This document shows positions 10,579 to 21,231 of a DNA stretch of 64,000 nt, piece by piece; the first letter of the stretch is position 1; each line of letters starts with the position of its first letter. This stretch comes from Lepas anatifera (lineage: Eukaryota; Arthropoda; Thecostraca; Lepadidae). The stretch spans positions 96,001-160,000 of the forward strand of contig JAOTON010000476.1 in assembly GCA_034440635.1 (NCBI GenBank), given 5' to 3'. The position numbers and the translations under genes are program-made. The notes below the pieces were generated by a model, which did no database searches, was not told the DNA's origin, and worked only from the letters and a program-made list of their open reading frames with translations.

Positions 10579-11394
10579 CAGAGATGGCCTACGCTACGTT
10601 ACGTTACCGAATTATGTTATGTTACGACTCGATTTTGGCCAAAGCTACGCTACGGAATTACGTTACGTTATATTTCATCGACTACGGAATTACGGTATTT
10701 TAGCTACGGCTACGGTAAAAATATAAAAAACTATGTCAGAAGTTAGAGAAATAGAAGCTGTACTATGAAATAAAATAAAGGGTGTATTTTCTTGCAAACC
10801 GAATATCCTGAACCGGAAGTGCCCCACGTGTACATTCAGGCAGATACAGTGCGTGGGCACTTTCCGGTCGCCGGTTTCACACGCTTTGTCATCAGTTGCA
10901 TTTTGATACATAAAGGTCTTTTGGAGCGGCTGATGTGTGTGATCAATGGCTGTGAATTATTGCCACCGGTCAGAAAGGAAATTTTATAAATCTAAATTAA
11001 CCGACTTCTAATTTGCACAGGCACAAAAATGTGTCCGTGATTTACCACTACCCACCAAAAAGTCCCGATCTTAATTGACAGCAATTCGATGCATTTCTCG
11101 TGAAATTGTTTAAAGCTTGTAATTTTCAAGTAATGGCTTGGCCGGTAATTTTTCAAATATGTTCACTTCTATTTCAAATTTCGAATTAAAGTAAACCGTT
11201 ACCAAGAATCCTTAGCACCGCGATCGAGATCATGAGAAGTTATATACATATATGACGTATTTTTTTCGTAGTACGCTACGATAGGCTAAATTTTGGCGTA
11301 GTACGCTACGGAATTCGCCTAACTTCACTACGTTTCATTTCCAGAGCTGCGGCTACGGAAAAATGATTTTGTAACGTAGCGTAGGCCATCTCTG
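10579..11394. mobile_element. hAT-like non-autonomous element with TACG-rich ends (816 bp)
   Basis: Inverted termini begin CAGAGATGGCCTACGCTACG on the left, with the complement ending at 11394. Flanking 8-mers are ACCACAGC (10571-10578) and CCCACAGC (11395-11402), a 7-of-8 match, fitting a hAT duplication. Both ends carry many copies of words such as GCTACGGAATTACG, typical subterminal transposase-binding clusters. The interior is AT-rich and non-coding. Related fragments occur at 34690-34763 and 38040-38105. Confidence 0.8.
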
Positions 11395-12811
11395 CCCACA
11401 GCCCATACGTCCCGAGATATAGACTATCCCGCAATGCACGACATTGGTAGGCAACCCGCAGCACACCGGCGACTACGCTCAGCAGACTGGGGCACCCAGG
11501 AGCACTCGGAGACCGAAGGAACGGACAAACAGCATGTCTACACTGAAATCACGGGCGGATCCAGAGTGGAACAAACCGGGAAATAGCCCCGGCCCCCAAA
11601 CTCCCCCGATTTTTTCCGATTTTCTCATATGTTTTTTTCACGATGTTGCCCCCAAACCGTCGGTCTGGATCCGACCCTGGCTGAGATATCGCTATAGAAA
11701 CGCAGTCAAGGAGTGGGCCATCAGCCCTCCGGAAAAGATCGACGTGAACCTCCCGGGAGGCCCGACAATTGGCTTAAAGCTGGCCCCCACATCGATTTTC
11801 GATTGTACGAGTTCAAAAATTCCCAAATAAACATTCGCATGTTGTTTTCCTCGGAAACTATTTTGCCCATAGTCTTTTTAGTCTGCAGTCTTCGCATTAC
11901 ATTTCCGTCCGCAATTTGTTTTCGTGCAAAGGCTCTTTCGCCAGCCTCAATCATCGTATCATTTTTTTGCATTGATACATTTTCGCATCCCTATATCTTC
12001 GAACGTAGTTTCACACTATTTTTCAGATAAATGCTAAGGTATTCCAGGATGGGTAAGGTTAGATTAGATTTCGTCAGATACAATAACATTAGATTAAGTT
12101 ACGTTACGCTGGGCCAGGGTTATTCAGGTGAGACCAGTTTCCGTCATGGTAGGTTTTATCGAACCCGGTTACATCAGCTCTCGCAGTTTCGAACGCGTGC
12201 TCACCACAGGTAGCGGGGAATTCCTACTTACACATCCTGTTCAGGACCTTACCTTTTTCTCTGTTACCACAACTCTGAGAAAGTAGCGGGGAATTCCTAC
12301 TTACACATCCTGTTCAGGACCTTACCCTTTTTCTCTGTTACTACAACTCTGAGAAAGACCATATTGTTGACCTTGGAGAAAGTCATTGTCAATGCTACTT
12401 CATCTTCTTTTCTTCGAGTCCCCATGTGGACAATTTGAGTGAATCAACTCAGGGGATAATCAAATCAAGGTATCATAATAGCTACTGCATTGTCTCCTCT
12501 GCACAGGGTGCAGGAGCATACACCATACCGGGAGCGACGCGTCGTGACTCAGTTCTTTTTACAAACATCTAATCACAGGGCTAACCGAGCTTATTTAAAA
12601 TATCAATTTTTGAAGCATGCAAGACGTTTCAGATGCAAGGCTTCTTCCTCCTTTAAACATAGATTGTGCAAGCACTTTACATAATCACACCACAACACGA
12701 AGACCTACGCAGAATCCTTGCCCGGGCTAAGGGCCAGTGTCAGCAACGTGAAAGAGGAACACGCTTCCCCGACGGCATTGCATCTCCACGATCGTAGAAC
12801 ACAACGTTTAA
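11395..12811. other. Intron, no gene; decayed GGATCCAG-end fragment and a 73-bp duplication
   Basis: At 11558-11680 a GCGGATCCAGAG start and an internal CCCCCAAACTCCCCCGATTT block resemble the transposon fragment at 63845-64000. At 12211-12356 a 73-bp unit is duplicated. Nothing else is recognised. Confidence 0.45.
12211..12356. repeat. 73-bp tandem duplication
   Basis: A unit starting TAGCGGGGAATTCCTACTTA occurs at 12211 and 12284 with only one indel and one or two substitutions, so the duplication is recent. No coding frame is implied. Confidence 0.92.
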
Positions 12812-13644
12812 CACGCGCATTGACGGGGGCGGGTACCCGCCCCCTCGGGTTTTTTTCGGAGACAGTAGAAAAACGGCGGCGCGTAGCGCCGCCATACTTG
12901 GCATGCCTTTCCCTTATCATTTTTACAACTTCTGTGAAAATTTTAAGGTTAGGTCATCTCAGGTCAGGTCACCAGTACAGGTCAAGCGACCCGACCTCAA
13001 AAAAAGTTTAAGATAGCATAAGTCGGAGCAGGGTGAACTTATCCGATTGAAACTCATATCACACAATGGACCCACCGAGTTCTCTAAAATATGTTCCTGT
13101 ATTTTTGATGTCGATGACCTAAGGTCAGGTACGAGGCATAACCTCTCCATTGGAAATACATGGGAAAATGGTTTTACGGAATAACTCAGTAACGGATGGT
13201 GATAGAGCATTTATTTTAGCTGCATTAGATTCGCCTGGGCTTTGCGGTTCTAATGATATGCATTTTATATAATTTGACCTTGACCTGACCTCAGGTCAGG
13301 TCAAATCCTTGATTTGACCTAGCAAGGTCAAATTATATATCATTCGATTCGGCTTGCTGAGAGGATTCATATAGTTCAAGTCGTTTTGCTCTATCTTTAC
13401 TTGTTCAGATGTAATGGCCGAAAACTGAATTTACATGTTATCCCTATGACGGCATGTTTTGACCTCTCATGACCTTAAATGTGACCTGAAAAAAATGGTT
13501 CAAATGTTTTCGATGGAGAAGTAGACGGGTAGCCCAACGCCGCTTACCGTTTCTCGCTCCCTACCGTGGTTCTCGAGATCTTAGGGGGGCGGATACCCGC
13601 CCCCGTCAATGCAAAGGTGGCTCAGACCCCCGTCAATGCGCGTG
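12812..13644. mobile_element. Family A TTAA element, copy 2 (inverted relative to copy 1)
   Basis: Flanked by TTAA at 12808-12811 and 13645-13648, with the same 18-bp terminal repeat as copy 1. The GGGGCGGGTACCCGCCCC palindrome is intact at the left end and changed by one base at the right (GGCGGATACCCGCC). It also has the GGCGGCGCGTAGCGCCGCC hairpin. The AGGTCA/TGACCT clusters are kept, including everted pairs at 13110-13130 and 13270-13320. It is similar to copy 1 along its whole length on the opposite strand. Confidence 0.88.
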
Positions 13645-13648
13645 TTAA

Positions 13649-14085
13649 AGGGAATGTGGCGCCTTTATAACGTGATTTTAACTGAGATAGCCAAATTTTA
13701 AAGCAAGTTGGAAAACCCGGTATTCTATATATCATTTGTCTTGGAACTCGATATTTTCGTAGAAAAAAGCTAAAACCTACCCGAAATGTACCTCTCGCTA
13801 GGCGGTCATTGTTGTGAGCTGCTGGTGTGACGACATATGCTGACGTCAAGATGAGCATCAGCCAATCGAAATCCTTGATGCGTTTCGAGTATGGTAGTGG
13901 TTGCCAGATCATGACATCATCCACAGACAGATATTTATTTCTTTTCCTAGAGGAGTATTTTAAAAATCAAAATATTGAGCTTATTGTACATTTTCAGAAA
14001 ATTCATTAGTGGTTTCATTATTTTCGGCTAAAAGTACGCCTAATTACACTAATTTCCAGGATTCAACCAAGGTGCCACATTCCCT
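13649..14085. mobile_element. Family D TTAA MITE, copy 1 (437 bp)
   Basis: The termini are AGGGAATGTGGCGCCTT and the complement GGTGCCACATTCCCT, with TTAA on each side (13645-13648 and 14086-14089). The left TTAA is also the right TTAA of the adjoining family A copy, so this element landed exactly in the A element's target duplication. It is non-coding. The inverted copy at 36865-37315 and the third at 47855-48302 define the family. Confidence 0.87.
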
Positions 14086-16197
14086 TTAAGGGTGCTTTTC
14101 CAGATCCACAGAACACAATTTTTCAGAGAAGAGGGGGAGAGGAGATGGACAATATGTTCGTACTGGCAAGTTTGCAGATAACCGTTGAGAGATGTGCTCT
14201 TCACGGACAGTTACATTTTATTTGTTTTACAGACGACACAAAGGATGACAACGCAGGCATTGGGCGTGAATCTCAGGTGGAATCATACAATTTGAAATGG
14301 TCTGACCGATAATCGATGAGGTTCTGAATGTTCGCTGTTTCTCCGCAAACGGCGAGTTCTGGGATACATATAACATCCAACCTGGGGATTTTCCTGTTTG
14401 CTTTCTCAGTTTGAATTCCATCATAAAGCTATCACGTTCGCTTTCACACAGCTATGATCGGCAATGTACCTAAAATTGGAATATCGTCGTTTGGAGGCCT
14501 CGTCTGCCCTACTCTCCCGCCAAAGTGACGTTCAAGTCATGTACGCACTGATCCGTCCACCGAGGCAGGGCAGTCTACACTTTAATGAGCTGGCCGGCCC
14601 AGTGTTGTAATTGATTTCCTGAGCGCCCGTCGGATATCCGAGAGGAGCAGGATCGTTGAAGCTTTTCGATGGTCTCTCCCGGCTAAGTATTCCTCACTTG
14701 ATCTTTAAGAGAACTCCGAAATCCTAATTAATTTTTCGTAATTATGGTGAAAAAGATCTTGACAGCTTTATTCAGAAAAGCTGTTTCCTGCCGAGGTCAG
14801 AATGCGGTGCGGTGACACCTTTTTGGTTTAAATTACACAAGTCGGTGGCCTGGCAATCGTATTTTCCGACCAGCACTACGCGTAACATTTTGTGCGCCCC
14901 CGTCGGGAATATTTTAACGCATTTGCACCAAACTCACCCAGTGTCTACACAGTAATACCTTTCATTCAGCGGCGCCCTTGCGGGAGAGTTGTGCCCGCCC
15001 GTTTTCTTTCACATGCCCCACCGTACCAGACGGCGCGGCTGTTCTGATTTTTCGAACCCGGCGGAAGAGAGGACTGCTGCAGTGTGGAGAGGCCTGGCGT
15101 CTTCCGTCCACCGAGGTGGGCAAAGGTGCTTTGTACAGAAAGCCTTATAAAAAACCCTTAACTACCTATCCGCGCCCTCAATGACAGGGCGCTGGTTGGT
15201 CAGCGTACCTGCCTTGTCAAGACGAGTACTGGTCAGTTCACTGTCATCTCCTGGGTAGGAGGTATTCAAGGAAAAGGCGGCCAGAGGTCAGCATTCACCC
15301 AGTGACCTCCCACGCCGAGCCGTGACGCGTTAACCAACTGCACCACGGTAGTGACGCATCATGAGAATGGGGTATCATTATAGTAAAAGAAATTATCAAG
15401 ACTCTCGGGGATCTGGCTAGAAGCAGACCAGCCCGTGGTCCAAGGAATGACAGTCACCGCCACATTCGCTTACTCAAAAATCATACTCTGATGGAACACA
15501 AAGAAAAATCGCAAAACCCCGTGAGAAAGATATTGCCGAAAATCAAGCAAATTGTTCAACACTACATGAAGGTGACTGGCGACTTTCAGCTTTCACACAA
15601 TTTAGGCGTTTTATGCTCCTTCCCAGACTGGAAAGTATAGGTCAGGAACTTTGATGCCGCATGCGCGTGTTCTTACCAAACAAAACCGAGTTCTACTTAT
15701 GGCGATCCCTTTGTGTTTAAAGAAAAAAAACAGTCAGCAGCCTAGGACCGCTTGTCTTTCAGGATGTCAACAAGTGGTATTTAAATTTCAAGGCGCCACA
15801 GATAAAATTTAATCAGAACAAGTTCCCTATTCTTAACCAGCTCAGTACTATCTTTGTAAATTAGAGCACACGGCTTCCAGCCTCTAGGTAGACGTTGATA
15901 TTATCTGATCCCCATGTGAAGCATGGACACAAGTGAAACATTGTAATGCCAGGCATGAAACCAAGTTCCGTGTGCACTCTTAGAATGAAATTAGTATACT
16001 CACATGAACAGGAAGCGCCATAAGAACTTAGAAGATATACAAATTAAAAGCCAGAACCGACCGGACATGATCCGGAGCCAAAGTTTCCTCACAAGCTACA
16101 CAAAAGAGCCTTCATTTCAATTCGTTAAGCTACAGGCAGCGAGTCGCGATGTCTATTTACAGGCGTGCTCACTTATGAGGGGGGGGCGAGTGCCCCA
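14086..16197. other. Intron, no gene; tRNA-like SINE head inside
   Basis: Unassigned, except for the tRNA-like fragment at 15285-15362. Two short words, CCGTCCACCGAGG near 14553 and 15106, are shared within this stretch without a clear element boundary. Confidence 0.4.
15285..15362 (-). mobile_element. tRNA-like SINE head fragment
   Basis: On the minus strand the stretch reads CGTGGTGCAGTTGGTTAACG, a good box-A-like tRNA D-arm, followed about 30 nt later by a poor box-B-like stretch. The acceptor stem does not pair well and no full cloverleaf forms, so I call a SINE head rather than a tRNA gene. Confidence 0.5.
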
Positions 16198-16354
16198 CAG
16201 TGGCGGATCCAGGACTTTATTTCGGAGGGGGCTAGGGGACTCGAGCTTCCCCCGTCATTACATCGGAACAGCCTACGGCTATGCATTTACCATAGGCGCT
16301 GTAACATTTCGGACGGGGAGGCCTGAGTCCCCTAGTCCCTTGTACCCGTCACTG
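16198..16354. mobile_element. hAT-like MITE with CAGTGGCGGATCCAG ends (157 bp)
   Basis: The left end is CAGTGGCGGATCCAGGACTT; the right end finishes CACTG. Flanking 8-mers GTGCCCCA and GTGCACGA agree at 6 of 8 positions. The length and inner words (GGGGGCTAGGGG, CCTATAATC-like) match the relative at 24574-24728. It is non-coding; the open frame at 16004-16483 passes through it by chance. Confidence 0.7.
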
Positions 16355-16735
16355 GTGCACGACAAGGGGAAGAGCGGGACAATACACCAACCCCTTCAGT
16401 GGGGACAAACCCACAAAAATATCTACGATCCTGGATATTGCTTACTACGTTACAGTTGCACTGTTAAGACAGAAATGGAATGATAGGTAGAAATAAAATG
16501 CAAGAAAAAAACAGAAGAAGATGGAGGAGGTAACTCTGGAGCCTCGCTCGGCATTAAAGATACCAGACTGCTTGTTCTCGAAGCTCTAGGCAGTGTTTAT
16601 CGAACTCACTACCGGACGATACAACAGAACCGTAGCTCTTTTAGATCATTTCGGACTAATCTGGCAACCGCCATAACTTGATGGGCGCAACAAAAACTAT
16701 TTTTAACTGCATGTTTTTATGTTGTATAATAATTG

Positions 16736-16907
16736 TTGGGGTTTAACGACGCACCAACTGCCAGGGTCATACGGCGTCGCCAACTCTCACCCCGTTGGAA
16801 GGGATTTTGGGGATCAGATCGACTTATTCAGAGGCTCCGCTGGGACTTGAACCCGGGACCGGTGGCTTAGAAGACAAGGGTGCTATCCACTAAGCCACCT
16901 CATCCCC
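16736..16907 (-). mobile_element. tRNA-derived SINE with 13-bp target-site duplication
   Basis: Best preserved SINE here. On the minus strand the head starts GGGGATGAGGTGGCTTAGTG (box A), has an anticodon-loop-like CTTCTAA and box B GGGTTCAAGTCCC. The body follows, with a tail GCGTCGTTAAACCCCAACAA and ATT repeats. An exact direct repeat TTTTTATGTTGTA flanks it at 16714-16726 and 16909-16921, fixing both ends of the insertion and showing LINE-type retroposition. Confidence 0.88.
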
Positions 16908-16921
16908 CTTTTTATGTTGTA

Positions 16922-18042
16922 AATTCATATTCAGACATAGTAATTCATGGAATGGTATCAAGCCCAGCAAGTGAGAGGGAAACGCATGCATTCCATTCCA
17001 ACAAAACGCATATGTCCACGAAAAGTAAGGGGCGATATATAACATTTCGCATAGAAACAACTCGACAAGTTTTCATACAGATGCCGCTTTTCCCAAGCTA
17101 CAACAGTGGCTCAAAAAGGTAAGAGCACTGGCTTTAGAGAGCAAGTCACGAACGTTAAGCGGAGTAACAGCTACCTAGTTTCACGGGTTATTTTGATCTT
17201 GCGACATACAGAATCCATTACATCTTGGATCTTTCCTTTTTATACACTTTTTCACGTCCCGACGCCTACCAGGAAAGAAATCAGTGTCACCGGAGCACCG
17301 TTTTCTGATGATAAAGAGGGTGACGGCCTTTTCATAAGAAATGATTTCTGGCTATTCTGGGATAGTGGTGGTGATGCACCGCTCTAGGCAAGACATGCCA
17401 TGAATAATTTCCAGCGGGGTACGCCGAGCGGTAGCATGCATCGTCGGGAAACGACCACTCTTCTTGGTCATGGGCACATAGGGCCACTAAATCACTAGAA
17501 TGTTTTCCATCCATAACAAGGAACGGCAGAATTGCGGATCGACGAGTTTGACGGCACTAAGGGCCGCTCGCAATGGCAGATGCAATTGTCAAGAACTGTT
17601 TGTAAACGTTTTATGGCCAGCAAGAGCGACAGTCACAAACTAGGAGAGAGAGGCTTAGCCAAGACTCTCTGTACCGGGAACTAAGAGCTCATATACCAGG
17701 GCTTAACTGTGGCAGTTCAACCTGAGCCCTGGAATAATGACACACTGTCACGGTATCAGCAATAGTCTTACCCTGTGCTTGTTGTATGGAATAGTGCCAT
17801 TTTGGGAAGTCACTGCAGTTTTAGAAATAAAGAGCTTTTGATCTCAACCAGCCATAACAATCCCAGTCCTCCAAGCCAAAACGCTGCCAACGCGGTACAA
17901 GATAATGACCCGCAGTGTTATCGCCGCTTGGGCCAATTATCCTAGCCAAAAACTATCGTTGATAGTTACCGTTTACTACCTCCCGGTCCGATCGGCTTCC
18001 AGTTTCACAGCACTATCACAGAACAGGCACCAAGACCGTACT
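16922..18042. other. Intron, nothing recognised
   Basis: No repeat boundaries, conserved frames or RNA genes that I can support. Confidence 0.4.
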
Positions 18043-18245
18043 GCTTCATTCACCCCGGATACATGAGCTGCTTCAGTACGCTCCATCAACGTACCGAACA
18101 CGGAACCGGGCCTATCGACTCATTTGACCGGTAGTCCTCAAGGCAGACTCCCAGTCACATGAATCAATGAGTCGACAGGTCCGTTCCCGTGGTCGGTACT
18201 TTAATAGAGTGTAATGCAACCGCTCATGTATCCAGGGTAGGTTAT
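18043..18245. repeat. Imperfect foldback, arms of about 80 bp
   Basis: The left arm (about 18043-18127) and right arm (about 18165-18245) are inverted copies. Shared words include GGATACATGAGC, GTACCGA, CACGG and TCGACTCATT with complements in reverse order. The inner 35 bp pair best; the middle of each arm is diverged. No coding and no clear target duplication. The right arm abuts a TATA-like box at 18242. Confidence 0.65.
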
Positions 18246-18312
18246 AAATACTCAGGCATGTGCAGCCCGACAGTCCACAGCATACGCTTCCACATATAGG
18301 AGACTAACAAGA
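18242..18312 (+). promoter_or_regulatory. Candidate TATA-type core promoter
   Basis: TTATAAATA at 18242-18250 is followed about 25-35 nt later by CCCGACAGTCC (possible initiator), and the first ATG is at 18312 in a 75-codon frame. I do not recognise that frame's product. The spacing suits an arthropod TATA promoter, but such matches also arise by chance in AT-rich DNA. Confidence 0.25.
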
Positions 18313-19880
18313 TGCAGGGTCCTCACCATTTCCTATTTGAGGCCCGTCCACAGCGTTTCCACATGCCCAAAAATCGCACGCGGGGCTGTTCAACTACATG
18401 GTGCAATAATCACATGGCTCGCATTCGATTTTCCGCGGAGGAAGCTCGTTTGGACCATCGGAGCGCATATGCATGCCCCTTTTCTGTACTGCCTGCGAGT
18501 GACTTCTGCGAGCAGTGCGTATTCAGTGGTCTAAAATAGCACAAGGTGCGTGCTGCTTTTGTCATAAACTAGCCACAATCATAACTTTAAAGTTTTAGGT
18601 GGCATAAAGTGGATGTGCGAAGCTATCAAATAGTTAGAAGTGATTCCGATTACTTATATTTCGACATTTTAATGCGCGTTTTGTACAGTGACTTTATTTA
18701 TCAGCTGAGCGCGTGAGAATTACCTGCCATGCGAGCGAGCAGGAGGTGCGATACAAAGTTTGCTACGGAAACGCAGTGAATGGGCCGGTAACGTCAGCCC
18801 ATCGAATGTATTGCCGATTTAACAGCAACCTTGAACGTCTCATAACTCTTCCCAGATATTCATGTTTAGTTTCACAGGCATAAAACACCTGAGCATTTAA
18901 CAAAAGAGCCTTTGCATCGCACTTTTTGGCACATCTTGCACGATGTTTTCAGCTTGAATTCTCGACCACAGCTTTTCTCCGTGCAAAAGTTTTGCTTTAA
19001 CACAATCATGTACAAAAATAATCCAACAACGCAATTTTTGCCTTTGCCGGCGTGCACATATGAATGCGCGAGCGAATATTCGCACCGAATCACTCACTCA
19101 CCAAATTTATGTTTCTGCAGATACATTCGCGAGTCATATTTTCGTTCTTTGGCATAGTTTCTGCTTGTGGCTTTAGCGCGCTTCAATGCCTAATTCTCGG
19201 TTAGAACAGAAATTAGCGCACATGTAACAGACGTGTACCTTTAATAACTGTTGGAGCCGTCAGCGCAGGCACCGAAATTAAACTACGCGTGACTGGTCCT
19301 ATTAACTTCAGTCCAAACCACGATACCGTTGTCCGTTACACTTAGTCAACTACCCCACCGGGCGCAATGGGCAGAAATTCGTAAATTCTTCTCCACTAAT
19401 CGGACATGACTGTTACGTAATTCACTTCATTGTTTGCGACTAAAAACTGAGAAATGCCTGCCGACTCAGTCCTCGCCAATAAAATACGTTTTGATTTCAT
19501 ACGATTGGATAAATATTAGAGGCATATCCCCAGAAATTGAGCGCTGTCCTGAACAATACCATTAAGTGGTGCTGTTTACAGACGTATTTGCAAAAGAAAT
19601 TCCACTAAACAACTTCCACGTGCGAGCACCGAACTCGGTCAGCAATCTAGTCGCCCGTGCCAAAAAGGACACAAATGGTAGCACCATGTGAAAGGGATCC
19701 CTGGCAGCTCCGAGTCAGAAATATCCGTAACTTGGTCGCGTGGTCGAAACTCCAGAGAGCCTTCGGTGCCCCGCACCATCCTCATGGCAGCTGGTAAAAA
19801 TAGCACTGGTACCACAGGGAGCTACCCTGATTTCCACAGAGAAAGCTATCCCCACAGTTTTCGGGCTGACGGATGACGCA
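18313..19880. other. Intron, nothing recognised
   Basis: No supported gene or repeat. The 75-codon plus-strand frame at 18312-18539 and overlapping frames at 18872-19157 show no family features. Confidence 0.35.
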
Positions 19881-20580
19881 GCCGGACAGACCCTGGGTCG
19901 ATGGCAGGCATCGGCGACGGACAGTGTTGCCGAGTGACAGGATTGGCGCGCGCGGGAGACAGAGGCCGCCGGCTGATTACAGCCCGGCTCAGACGTCCGG
20001 CCCACCGGCGGCAGCCCGGCTGTAGGAGGGGGCGCCGGCCGCGCTGCCAGACCTCGAGCCCAGCTGTAGGAGGGGGCGCCGGCCACGCTGCCAGACCTGT
20101 CCGACACAGCGCCACGCCCGGTGACCGATCGGCCGACCTTTGGCCTAAGTGCGCGGCCTGTGCCTCCAGTGCAGATGACGATGACCGGAGCCGATCGCTA
20201 CAGTCGAGCACTTGTCTCGCGTGCAGATTACGCCAGTGGCCACAATCAACGCAGATAAACTGATGTGGTTCACAACTCAACAACGTGGAGATTGGACTGC
20301 CGTCCAGCATTCTTAAAATGGCCGAGACCAACGTGCCGCTGGAAGTCCGGACAGCTCCGACATTAAGCAGGTAACGATCGGTGTAAGGGGCGGTATTACG
20401 AGCGGCGTTACGGCGGCTTTACGAGCTCCGGCGCTCTGGCCTGGCCCGGTTACAGACCAGTGCAGACAGGCTGCCGGCCCAGGCCCCGACTGTTGCCGGA
20501 TTACAGGTCCAAGCAGCCGGAACGGTGCTCCAGCTCCGAGTATGTCAGCACGTGATCAGAGAGCTCCAGCTCTGAGCAGC
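19881..20580. other. GC- and CpG-rich block with a 44-bp duplication
   Basis: This block is clearly richer in G+C and CpG than its surroundings. It contains a tandem duplication with period 44 (CTGTAGGAGGGGGCGCCGGC at 20020 and 20064). Frames are open on both strands because stops are rare in GC-rich DNA; the 161-aa minus-strand frame has no recognisable domain. It could be a regulatory CpG island inside the intron. Confidence 0.45.
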
Positions 20581-21223
20581 ACTCAGCAGCACGGCGCAAG
20601 TCGAAGTGGGACGCTGACCCAAACGTAGTCATGTGTTCATCAACAGAGCATACTCCATTCCTGAAACGTGTTCTGCTGAATAAGACAGAGCGGAATATTG
20701 GACTGCATTTAACTATATTGAGAATTTAGTAACTTCATATTTCAACTAACATTTTTTCAGGAGCCAACCAAAAACGAGCTGAGCATGCAAGCAAATCGAA
20801 CCCACACTACGTTTGGTTCCAGCACCAACTACTTTACTGCTAGGTTAATCCAGTATCTATATAAAAGGAAACAGAAGATCTCGTAAAACGTAAAATTCGG
20901 GCCGCAGTAGATTTTGCCACACAGGACATTGTATGTCCCAGGTCATTACGTGTCGTTTGCAGACGTCCGGTCCTGAACATGTTAGGGCAGAGGTCCAAAA
21001 ACAATTTAGCACTTTAAATATACTCTAGGCGAATTTTAAATTTTTGAGCCCCCCAGGGAACATTTTCACTTATTTGCACCACACAAAAGCTGTGTACAGT
21101 CTTATACAGTCTTTAAGAATCGTTACAATCCTACGTGTGCTGAACCGTTCAGGAACAGAACTGTTATATCATCATACATAATCATCTTTATTTAAGCTTT
21201 AAGGCCTCAATCGAGATAAATAT
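20581..21223. other. Unassigned; isolated TATA-like box
   Basis: TATATAAAAGG at 20858-20868 is a strong TATA match on the plus strand, but I find no start codon or frame of interest after it. The rest is unassigned. Confidence 0.3.
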
Positions 21224-21231
21224 GTAAATAT

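Noticed and set aside
14738..14790. Histone-type 3' stem-loop near 14770 (CAGCTTT ... AAAAGCTG)
   Set aside because: Stem and loop sequences do not match the conserved histone stem-loop and no histone gene is nearby.
16736..16907. Functional tRNA gene at the SINE heads (also 5280-5337 and 15285-15362)
   Set aside because: Box A and box B are present, but stems do not pair into a full cloverleaf and each head continues into a shared SINE body.
19846..20331. 161-aa minus-strand frame
   Set aside because: Its openness follows from CpG-rich sequence containing a 44-bp duplication; no family similarity or splice context.
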